Positions 1-29,400 of a stretch of 64,000 nt of DNA are shown here, piece by piece. This DNA is from Torymus aiolomorphi (Eukaryota > Arthropoda > Insecta > Hymenoptera > Torymidae). The stretch spans positions 26,890,085 through 26,954,084 of the forward strand of contig CM070873.1 of the NCBI GenBank assembly GCA_036365515.1. The letters run 5' to 3'. How positions within the stretch are numbered: position 1 is the first letter of the stretch; each line of letters opens with the position of its first letter. A model generated the notes under the pieces. It did not search any database and was not told the origin of the DNA. It saw only the letters and a program-made list of their open reading frames with translations. The position numbers and the translations under genes were made by a program.

Positions 1-210
1 AGGTTCGAAATAAAATTGAGAGGGCGAAGAGACAGCGAGAGAGGGGGAGGGGAGTATAAGACAGATTGCCGCGGGCGATCGAAGAATAAGGTTAAACTTT
101 CGATTAAGATTAATAGCGAGTGTATTGAGCACGAAATATCTAATACGGCTGAAGAATAGGGAAAGTGATGCGAAGTTGTAGACGCGTCTCGGTCGCGTGA
201 GGAGAAGACT

Positions 211-17106
<16,896 letters not shown>

Positions 17107-17304
17107 TGCATAGGATCATGCAATACTCAACTCATCAAACTGATGTTTTGCAGAGCTCTCAAATGATTTGTATATACAAGTACAAACTAATGTAATTTAA
17201 CTATTTTTTATGGCTTGCGATCTTGTATTATAAGCACTTTATTAGGATCTCGAATTGTACAGCACACTGTAGAAAGTGTCAGGATCATCTTGTAAAATAT
17301 ATAA

Positions 17305-17310
17305 AATAAA
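17305..17310 (+). terminator. FNBP4: Poly(A) signal of FNBP4
   Basis: An AATAAA hexamer lies about 200 bp after the FNBP4 stop codon in AT-rich sequence. It is the first canonical signal downstream, so the FNBP4 3' end probably falls near 17.33 kb, before the convergent RpS13 gene. Confidence 0.6.
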
Positions 17311-17663
17311 TTTGTGTATTAAGAGAAATCATTTTTGTTATTTTACCCTTCCCTCATCATAATGCTTTAAATTGTTTGGAAAATTATTTTCTAAATAATA
17401 CTAGCTTTAATAAATAGAAACCATTTAGAAAGTATTCTATTGCAAACTTTTATTTAACTTTATAACATTTATACTAAAAAAGTAATAAGTTTTAATTATT
17501 CATGTACTAAAACTGCTTTAGTTGCAATTAATAATTTCATCACATACAACTGTTTATCTTAAGATACAATAAACTTTGCAAAAATAAACATTTTTATTTA
17601 CCTTGTAAATATAGACGGGTTTGTAAAAAATAGAAAATACATAATACGGATTTTTTAATAATA

Positions 17664-17669
17664 TTTATT
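17664..17669 (-). terminator. RpS13: Poly(A) signal of RpS13
   Basis: On the minus strand AATAAA lies about 20 nt after the RpS13 stop codon, giving a very short 3'UTR as is common for ribosomal protein genes. About 350 bp separate it from the FNBP4 signal, so the two transcripts need not overlap. Confidence 0.6.
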
Positions 17670-17688
17670 TTAATATTAAGATATAAAA

Positions 17689-19320
<1,632 letters not shown>

Positions 19321-19339
19321 GATGCCTGATTTCTTAGAT

Positions 19340-19362
19340 CCGAAAGAACACACGGAAAGACA
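19340..19362 (-). promoter_or_regulatory. RpS13: Probable start region with TOP-like pyrimidine tract, RpS13
   Basis: Reading the minus strand towards the ATG, the sequence is GTTGTCTTTCCG and then GTTCTTTCGG. A short C-led pyrimidine run at the mRNA 5' end (TOP motif) is characteristic of ribosomal protein genes and mediates growth-dependent translation. The exact start site is inferred. Confidence 0.45.
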
Positions 19363-19399
19363 ACCGAGCTCTCATCACTCACAGAGTCACAGCTGCATG

Positions 19400-20156
19400 A
19401 TGTGCGACTCGTAATGGCGGAGGAGTCGAGGTTTCGATAGCTCGATACCGGCTCGTTTTTTTGAACGGCCGTTTGCCCCGCGGAGAGTGCAAGGCAGGGT
19501 ATTGATTTCTTGACTCATCCTCCGACAGCGTAAAAAGATGCCTTTTGGTTTGCCCTAAACGGTTGCAATGATGTTTTGGGAGGTTGGAAGAAATGAGGTG
19601 GTTCGTGGTACAGTCTATTTATTATCATACGAAAAGATATTCAATAAAAGAGTTGCCTTTTAGTTGCAAATTGATTTTGTTTGTACATACATTACGGAGT
19701 TTTTATCTTGTTTACTTTTGTATGAAGAAATATTTTTTTAAAAAGGTATACAAAAATACGGAAAAAATTATCAAAAAACTGTATTTTTATAATTCATTCA
19801 TATTTAATGTACCACAAAACTATTACGTAATTGACATTACAATTGATCAATTATTGACCCTTCTGCCTTTAGATTGATTTTATCGTTCATACAATATTTT
19901 ATTGAAATTACAAGAAAGAAACGTTAAAACTTATGATGTTAAAAATTTTTTTCTTTTAATTACTTTTTACGTAACAAAATTTTTATATTTTATCAGTACA
20001 TCCACGTTGGATTATAAATAATTTTTAGTTTTCACCCTACTTACCTATTACATGGATAAAAAACTAAAATATTAATTAATTGAATTGTAGATTTTTTCAC
20101 CCTCCATTATTGTACTTGTTGATAGAATTTTTTTCTCGATCAGGCGGGGGTTATTT
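19400..20156. other. Intergenic: RpS13 upstream region
   Basis: About 160 bp upstream of RpS13 (to 19560) are moderately GC-rich and probably hold its promoter. The rest is AT-rich sequence in which I see no gene; the 97-codon frame at 19584-19877 has no recognisable features. Confidence 0.5.
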
Positions 20157-20719
20157 AGAAATAAAACAAGTTTTATTTCTGGCGAATATTTAGCGACGTT
20201 TCGTTGGCTGGTCTGCCAACCTCTTCAGGCTAATTTTTATTGAAAAAAACGATGTTAGTTTTTTTACACTTAATTATACAACACATAATATAATATAACG
20301 CAACAATACCTTCAAAAGTTATAATGTTAACACATGTTAACAAGTCAGTGATCGAATTTTATTTTGTCAATAATGAATTTTAAAAATACGACAAAATACA
20401 CATAGGAACCGGCGTTTATATACCCCGTTGAGCTGAGTATACACACAGAAATCAAAACAATAACAAGTCACAGCTAGCATTTAAATTTCCTCAATACCGG
20501 AAAGTACGTTTTATTCAGTGTGAAAATATCTTCTTTCTTATTTATGCTATTCAAATGACATTTAATATGTATCATTTCGGATGTGAGTCTCTTTTTGTAA
20601 TGGCTCTCGTTGTCCAAAATTTGAGCATTCTCCCAATCGAAGTGGTGATTAAACTCATCTTGGTGTGAGACCACCACTGACTCTAAAATATTAATTTTTT
20701 TAAATAACAAAAATAGCAA
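20157..20719 (-). mobile_element. 5'-truncated Penelope-like retroelement remnant
   Basis: On the minus strand, 20719-20474 encodes 81 aa with words typical of the C-terminal part of Penelope-type proteins near the GIY-YIG endonuclease: DWENAQILDNESHYKKRL, SEMIHIK and NSINKKED. The reverse transcriptase and most of the endonuclease are missing. About 240 bp further 3' lies a hammerhead-like core (20190-20233), followed by a palindrome AGAAATAAAAC/GTTTTATTTCT (20157-20180). Penelope-like elements are known to carry hammerhead motifs in their terminal repeats, so the two signals support each other. The copy is inactive. Confidence 0.75.
20190..20233 (-). ncRNA. Hammerhead ribozyme-like motif (Penelope type)
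   Basis: On the minus strand the order is: stem I 5' side TTAGC, core CTGAAGA, stem II GTTGGC / loop AGACCA / GCCAAC (one extra G at its base), core GAAA, a one-pair stem III (C-G), cleavage triplet GTC, stem I 3' side GCTAA. Every invariant part of a hammerhead (CUGANGA, GAAA, NUH) is present and both main stems pair. The minimal stem III matches the compact hammerheads described in Penelope-like elements. Activity is not shown; such minimal forms often need a dimer. Confidence 0.7.
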
Positions 20720-20879
20720 TAGAGATAAGTATAACCAACATCAATGAAAAACATCGTATTTATAAGTGTTAAAAAAATATATTTTTATTTAATTTTTAGC
20801 GTATATATTTTTACGCATTAAAAATAAAATAAATAAAATAAAAAAATTACAACTAATTAAAAAACGGCATAGTCCCTCG

Positions 20880-22560
20880 AAATTCCCGCGCAAATGAAAG
20901 TTCGAAAGTCTCTCGCGTTCGTTCTATCCTCTCGACCGTTGGCATTTCACCGAAAGCCGCACTCTTGCAAAACCTTTCCGCTGTTCCGCATCAAACACCA
21001 ACAAATTTTTAGTCATTCCACCTCCCCGACCATACCCGTCGGTCTCTCAAAACCCTTCAATTTCGCAATTTCCCGAAACGCCCAGGAACCATCCGGAAAA
21101 GTCTATAGTTTTCCCGTCGGTCCTCCGCACGACGAGCCGCCGGAAGCCAACAACGTCCTGTCAATTCGCGCGTGCGTGTACGCGAGAGACGGACCTACGT
21201 CGAGCGCTGCTGCAGAGCATCTACTCGGTAAATAACGCATCATCACATCCACCTGCGGGGAGAAAAAATACAGGATCATCATTTCTGCAAAAGAAGAGGA
21301 GAAAGAAGGCGAGAATGACGTTCGGCCGTCGCACCGACGCGATAACGTGAACTTAAAAGTTACAAATGCCTTATTAGCTGATATATCGAGAGAAGGTTGT
21401 ACATATACACAAGCGTGTATATAGATACCGACAATTCTACGTAGTCGAAACGTTGCGAGAGAGGGAGAGAGCGAGTGCAAACTTATGCGCGTAAACTGGG
21501 TCGCGAGTGACCGCGCGTGACCAGACAGTGCACTCCCCCAAGTAAACATCTATCCCTATCTATACACAAGCATCTTCGAAACCGTCAGCATCTTCTGACT
21601 CTTTATTATCAGCGACTTCGGAGCAACCCCGCCCCGCATTATTAATACCTAGCGAAAATGTGAGGACAAAGCCTTCGTCGTGCGAGGGTGTCACGAGACG
21701 CGTCAGTTAACCTCAACCCTGCGTTAAGTGGTGGGGGCGAGGTCGGTTTCTCGGCCTACTCGACTTTTACTCTCCACAGCGCAAGCAGTCAAAGCAACGT
21801 CGCATCAGCAGCGTCCGTCCGATCGCGGTGTGGCGGCACCGCGGCGGGATATATACCCACCGACGACCACGAACGACGACACGACATCCATATCGCACAA
21901 ATATATACCTTCACAAGCAAGAAAGAAAGAGGTACATAACGCAAGAGAGGAAGACAGGCGCGCGAGGAGGAGAAGAGGGAGGCGCTCTGTCTCTCTCTTG
22001 CTTACCATTCTCGTCAGTACGTGTGCTGTTCGGAGCGCGAGGGAGCCAGCGACGACGGCGAGAGTAGCAGTCTCTCTCCCCAAGATGTCCGTGGCCTCGT
22101 CGCGATAGGCGCGCGCTCACGCACACTGCTTCCCTGTACGACCGGACGATCCTTATGCGCATCGTCGTCTTCGTGGATGCTGACTGCGAAGGAGACGACG
22201 ACGCGAGGTAGGCATAGTAAAGGCAGCTTCGGTTGTGTGTCGCATGCTCTGGCGGTCGCTTGTGTAGGTGTTCGTGTATAATATGTATGCTGATGTATGT
22301 GTGTGGGTGTGTGAGGTACGTGTGACCCGCGAGGGGCAGTTCCTACATCGCGTCGTACGGAGCCATCATCCACCTGCAGCGCATCTTCCATCAAAGGCTC
22401 AAGCCCTGGGTGGTCAAGTAGACGACGGAGCAAACTGAGCGCGCGGCGTACCTAGGGGGACGCCTCTTAACTAGGCGCGCGCGCGCGCGTTCGCGTTCTG
22501 GTCCTACTTAGCAGGGCAGACACAGGCTCCTACCGTCGCCGTGTGCTTCTCGGGGTCCGC
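20880..22560 (+). promoter_or_regulatory. CpG-rich promoter / 5' leader region of PHRF1
   Basis: A sharp change from AT-rich to CpG-rich DNA runs from about 20880 to 22560, ending with a CG dinucleotide run near 22471-22490. A good donor (CGCGAG then GTAGGC, 22208) could join to the acceptor at 23401, 50 bp upstream of the PHRF1 start codon. Short overlapping frames on both strands here look like by-products of high GC rather than genes. The transcription start is unknown, and the island could serve divergent transcripts. Confidence 0.5.
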
Positions 22561-23450
22561 TTGGATGACGCATGAAAAAAAGCGAGCGATTCCCGAGGTT
22601 AATGCGCCTATGATGAATGCACTCTAGTGGTGTGTGGGTTGGCACAGTGACCAGGTGAAAGGACTGGTTGAGTAGTGGTGCAAGGTACCAATGCCTCTAA
22701 GGGTATGGGAGTGGGCAGTGGCTGGTTCATTGTCGTTCTTAGGTTACTTACTTTACCCAGAAGCCTGATAGAGGAGTTGTGTGATTGTGAGTGTTAAGGT
22801 CACAGAGATGTCTGTAAGGTCAAGTACTGTGCGTGCTAATCACATGCGTAAGGTTGCCACGAGTGTGCGTTTCCTTTTAATTTTGGGTTCTTAGGCACTG
22901 GTATAGATGGGACATGATATTTTTTGTAGTAGATACAGTGTTAGGTTGTGCAAGATTTATATAAATTTGTAAATGTGTAAGGAATGGTAAAATTTCTGAA
23001 CATTGCAATTGGAATTGTAACTATGTCTTGTTCTGTAGAATACTCCAAAGGTTTAAACAATGCAACAGTGAGCTAACATGTTTAACACCTGAAATAAGGT
23101 GTAATAGCAATTATTTATTTTTTTCTTCTGATTGAATTTTAACTGTATATCTGTGTATACCATTTGTAGCATTTGTACAAGTGCAGTCATGATAAACAAA
23201 TACACAATTAAATTTATCTTACTTTATTCTTCAGTATGTGTATTCTTTCCCAATTTGCAAAGTCATCTCCTTTGTTACTTTGAAATGTAGGAAACAATTT
23301 GAGAAAAAGCATTATGCTTGTATGTTTATAGTATTTAGTAATATATAATTTACTTATTTACTTAGCATTATGTTAAAATATATTTTATGATTTAGTTTCA
23401 GATTAGCTGATATGATGCAGTGGAAGTGATTTTAGAAAATAAACTTCAAA

Positions 23451-26400
23451 ATGTCAAGTGATAGCGAAAAATTGCCAAAGCCTACCAAAAGGCGAAGGCA
23501 GATTGTGTCTGACAGTGATAGCAGCAGTGATGATTCATTTATAAACACTCATAGACGTGCAAAACGAAGAGTTGGTGTAAGTTAATGAAAAATATTTTCT
23601 TTTTATTAACAATTTTCTTTGTTGTATTTATCTATATTTATCATTTTGTCATGATACAGAGAGTGGTCAGTGATGGTGAGACTAATGATGAAGACAGTGA
23701 TGTCCCTTCACGATCTGTGCAGAAGAAGAAAAATCATGTAAGACTTACTGTTATTGTATTTCTTATTGTTTATTTCTAAGACTAATGACCCTGTCCCTAA
23801 TGTTATCCTTTTAATTACCATTTAGAAACTAGCCAGTGAAGATGAATCGAGCTATGAAAGCAGTTCATCTAATGAAGCTGTTAATTTTGGTACGTATTAC
23901 AATTACTTAAGAATATTAATACTTAAATTGGTAAATATTAACAATAAAGAATAAATGGTGAAAGTTGAAGAATACTTTTTAAATTCAATTTTAATTCAAA
24001 ATCATTTTTAATATTGTGCAGTTTTTAAGAAAATTTCTCTTTTTACAACTTTAGTGCTGTTAATTTAGTTTTATTTAATTATTTATAAATGTGCATTTTC
24101 AGATGGAGGTAGCACAAGCTCCGAATGGCAGTCAGATTGGGAAAGTGCAGATGAATCAGGCAATGAAGCAGCAGGAGGCACAGACAAACATTGCAAAAAT
24201 AAATGTAAAAAATCACCGAAAAAATGCTCGAGAAGTGAGAGCAGTGACGTCGAGTCGGAAAAATGCCCCATTTGTTTATTAACATTCCGCCAACAGCAAG
24301 TTGCAAATCCATCGTCTTGTGAGCACTGTTTTTGTCTCGACTGTCTCGTAGAATGGACCAAAAACATCAATACCTGCCCCGTCGATCGTCAAACTTTCAA
24401 TTTTATACATGTCAGAACAAAGATTGGAGGAAAGGTGAGTGATGTGGCCTCTTCATCAAGATAGGAATATTATTAATAAGGATAAATGTTTAAAATGTAT
24501 TTGTTTGTATATATGTATATTATGAGTATTTATGTGACTTATGATAACAATTGTTCTTCTGAATTTTTGGAAAAAATTGTAAATTTTATGAATCCTATAA
24601 ATCACTATATGTCAGTTCCATTAATTAATCCTTAATTTCTTACACAATTTTTTTGTCACAATTGTTGATTAATCGACCGTATTTTTAGATCATAAAGAAA
24701 GTGCCAATTGAAACTCAAACTCAAGAAAAAGAGGTTCAGGAAGATCCGACGTATTGCGAGGTATGTCAGCAATGCGATCGAGAACACAGAATGCTCCTGT
24801 GCGACGGCTGCGATTCAGGTTACCATCTCGAGTGCCTGGATCCTCCTATACATGAAGTTCCTCTCGATGAGCACTGGTTTTGTCCAGAATGCTCTCGAAA
24901 TACTCAAAACGACGCTGAAGACGTAAGTATTTACAGTAACGTTTCTCAAACAAATTATAGTGAATGCGTTGTTATATATACGATTAAAAAAGTCTGTTTA
25001 GAGCAATAAAAAAAAATGCTGATTATAGGGATTGCAACTTGATTTAAAAGATATTTGTATTAAGTCAAGGACAGTTAAATATCACGTTAAAATTAAAATG
25101 GGAACTAACAAATATAAACAATGTAACAACAAATTTAAACCAATTGTAATTACTCTTTATTTAATAATGTTACTAATCAATAATCAGTATCACTAAATTC
25201 CGTCAGATGATGACGAGGGTATCTATTTCTAGTTATGTAATATATATTTTTATCTACTTATGTAAGAGATAATAGTAACTTAATATTTCGGGACAAAATT
25301 TTTTCAGAAAGCCAAGGGAATTGTAAATTTTGGTTAAAGGCAAATCATAACGCAAGATAAAATTCCGCAGGAACACATTATTTCGTAAAAATGAATAAAT
25401 AAATTTTACAAATAATAAAAATTAAAATGTCCTGATAAAAATCGCTCATTTTTCTCTCAGGTATAAAGCGATTATGCTTATTATTTGTAGACGTCCTAAT
25501 AAATTTCGCAAACACCTACAAACCGTATGAAAATCTATCGTAAATGAGAGCAAAATTGGTTTTATTCCAAAAGATACATTTTCAGATGAAGTCTCATTAG
25601 CAATCGGAAAATTCCGACCCCATCCCACCCATCACTGTTAAGCATTTCTCATTTTCAGATCGAAATCGACCTGGACGAGGTGCCGGACATAATGGAGGAA
25701 GCACGTCGTCTCGGTGTCTTTTACGGTCGTACGCGCGCGCATCTCTACGCCGCGGAGGCTGCGAATGCGCTGGCCTCATCGCCGCGGCAACGCGCGGTGC
25801 CGCGCACTCGCCAGGCGGAACGCGTGCGGACCAATGTCGACCGTCGCCGTCGCGCCGCGGCCATCCTGGCACAACAGAGTCTCACCTCCTCTTCGGGCTT
25901 CGACTCGATAAGCGAGAACAGCCGCGGCGGGGGTTCACCCGTACCGGGACCCTCGACCTCGCGCGCAGTCGCCGCCGCTCGCAGCAGTGGTGCCAACCGC
26001 GTCGCGTCTGCCTCGTCGCGTTCCAAGAACAAACCAAAGAAGAAAAAGAAGAAGACCAAGAGGAGGACGACTAGTAGGCACACAACGTCGAGCCGCCGCG
26101 AGGAGGTGCGCGAGGTGCGCATACAGAACGTCAACGAGAATGGCGAGATAGAGGAAATTGTGTCGTATGTGCGCAGCCTGGACAACAATGGACCCTCGGG
26201 CAGGAGGAAGAAGCGGCGCAAGGTACGAAGACTTAGCGATTACGAGGACTGAGCGCCCCGCACTGTTGGGCCGCGAAAGTTTCGAAGCATGAACGTTTGC
26301 AGTCACTTCCCTTTCTGTTTGCTTTTTTAATGAATGTTGATGGTGTATGACAGTCGAGAATTTTCAGTCTCTTTTCTTTTAGTAACAATTTTAAACAAAT

Positions 26401-29400
26401 TTACAACTTTCTATTTAACGTTTGCAAATTTTGTAATTTTACAAACTCTTTATACAAGGTGTTATAATACCATTTTCTTTTACATTTTAAAATTTTTGTT
26501 TATATACAACTTTCAAACGTTTCAGAACTGTTTCATAAGAATAAAAACATTTAGAGGTATTCTACTAATCTTTTATACTACAGTGATATTAAATTCTGAG
26601 ACTAATCTTACTAATTTTAGAAGATAAATAATGAATGTTCGGTAATTTTCAGGTAAATAATTATAAAATCGCTATATTTGACTTATTGAGTTATCCCCTT
26701 GGATTCCCGAAGATATATGACTGAACTGTTCTATAGATGTCGGCACCCTCAAAATTTTATTTTTATTTTGCAAATACCCTATAAAATCAAGAACAAAGTA
26801 TGAAGAAATGTTCTCCAAACTCAAACGGCATCGCTTTCGAAACTTTAGTGTTAAATTTCGATCAAGAACTGAAGAGCTTAAATTTTTTCTTATTGTTAGT
26901 TTGATGAATCGAAATCTTAAGTTAATATTCTTCAAGAAATTCGTATTTCATGAATCATAAAATGCGTTAGATGTCTAAAATAAAATGCATTTAGTTAAAT
27001 TCACAAGTTTGTATTAATGCTGTAATAATTATTTTTATAGTTATTGTTATTCACATTGACTTAAATTTCATTTCATTTTTAATAAAAATATGACTGTGTC
27101 GTTTAGAGTTTTATATAAATTTCATCAATAACAATAACTATAGAATCAAACAATTCTCAAAATTGTGTATAGAAATGTAACATCCATTTTCAATTAAGCA
27201 TTTGTTAGTTTTACTGTTACCAGTGTAATTCAAAGTTTTCTTAGTGTTTTTTAAATTCGTTTTGAATGACAAAGATCATTTCCCTGTCAATATCGTTAAA
27301 GTGATTGTAAACAAGACTTTCCACGTCGATCATTATATATTTCATATAAGATAAACGTTTATTAATGCCAAATGCTCAGTCACTTAAATTTAAGTTACAA
27401 TTTTTACTATCGTTCAATTACTATTGCGTTTATTAATTATTTATTGCTAAGCCGAAAAACTTTCGGGTTTTCTATCATTTTCATTAATCTTGTAATTGAA
27501 AATTATTTTTGTGAATAAAACAATTTGAAGTAAACGCATTTGGCTTTTTATTGATTATTTCTGGAAAGCTCTTTTTAAACACTCTAAATTTTAGAAAAGA
27601 AATTTTTCAAAGTGACAACTTAGATCTCATGATTCATAAATATTAATTTATTAAAATCATTATAAACTTTAAGATGGTGGCATAAAAGAAATAATTCTTA
27701 AGAGAGAATATTATTTGATAATTAAATTAGCTACAATGAAGTAATACTTTTGATGATAAGACTATTCTCAATGTTAACTAATAATTTGCTTTATCCTCAC
27801 TTTTAAAGTCTTCTTTAAATATTTTCTATGTACTAATTTATAATTATCAATTTTATGAGAATCTTTGAAAATTTTTATCGACACCCATAATTATAAATAC
27901 TACAATATACCAAACACTTCATGAAAAAGCAAAAGTGTATTAAAAATGCGTAAATCTGTAATTTAATTCAGTTTTTAAGACTGAATAATATCTTGTAAAT
28001 AAGTTTACGTGTATCATTTGAATTTCAATTCGGTTATTTGTGTAGATTCTTTGTATATACCTAAGTATTTATTAATTTAATATCCACAATTAATAAATTA
28101 TCTTGAATTTCAACAACACACTCAACTAACGCAATTCTTTCTCGTTCTTTGCAGAAGCACAAGGCCCGACGCGTCCGCACCGTTGCCTCAGTTGCCGCTT
28201 CGATGAAGACGGTGAAACGCCGGCTTGCCGCTCAGTTGAAAATGGTGAAACCGTCGGCGGCGGTCGGCGACAGCGCAGCCGGCGTCGCCGTGCAGCTGGT
28301 GCCGGCGGTGCGCAGCGATTCCGGGCCGCTGCATGCGAACTCGGCGATCCGGGTGGCCCGCCACCAGGCGGGCATCTCCCAGGTGAGCCTGTTCGGCGGC
28401 GGCCTGAGCCTCGACTACAGTCCACCCGGGTGAGTCTTTTCTCTCATCAAGTGATATATCTCTGGTTTTTTTCTTCTCACTTTTCCATTCGATGTATAAT
28501 GATCTTTGTTTGCTTGAATGGGAGAAGCTGCTGCGGTTCGAAGAGTAGGTCTCGAATGCACTGGATGAATAACGGTTTGAGCTAGAAGTAGAGTTTAAAA
28601 GAATTGAATGGCGTTGCAAAATCAAATCTTCAATTTGTTATTATGAGAGATGTGGCGGAAAAAAGGGTTGCTGTTGGATAGTTTCCGCGTTTCTATGTAA
28701 TAATAACCAAAAACTACCTCATTAATTTTGTCAAACTTCTAGTCTTCTGCAGATTTTTTTTTTCCTTTTTAAGAAATTACTTTAGCTCGTTTAAAAGAAT
28801 GTTAATAACACGAAGATATTGGCGAAGTTAAGACCTTTTTCATTAAGATGGCTTGATCACTGATATATCTTTTTGAATCTTCACATCAATAAAAGAATAT
28901 TTTCTAAGCGTTTTGATAAATTATTAAAAATCGACGTTTTAACGCAGGGCCTTGTGCCACTTTGATTATCGACGTCGTCAGTAGTTAATAACTTTTACTA
29001 TAAACAATAGCTTTTCTTAAAAAAAAACTATATTTTTAGAACGTATTTATTAAAAAGAATACTGCAATCGACGATCAAATAATACAATTATTCTAAAGCG
29101 CTATTTTGACGATCAAATACAACAAAATGTGTTGACCAAGGTTCTTACAAAAAAAAAACTGTTTTGTATATTTTCGCAATTGGAGTAAAAATAGTACATT
29201 ATGTAACAAGGGAGAAAAGTCGCTCTTGATTCCCGCGGGTGGGTTCACTGCCCGAGCGAGAGAAGCAAAGCGAGGGCAGTGATCACCCGAGGGAATCATC
29301 GACTTTTCTCCCGAGTTACATATAGTAATTCCCATTTCAACTGTGGCCACTTTTTTATTTGGAAAGTGGGACCGACGGAAATATGGGGGTGTTTGTAAAC

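Noticed and set aside
20894..22433. Several 80-150-codon frames in the CpG island
   Set aside because: They overlap on both strands, have no family features, and are expected in GC-rich leader DNA.
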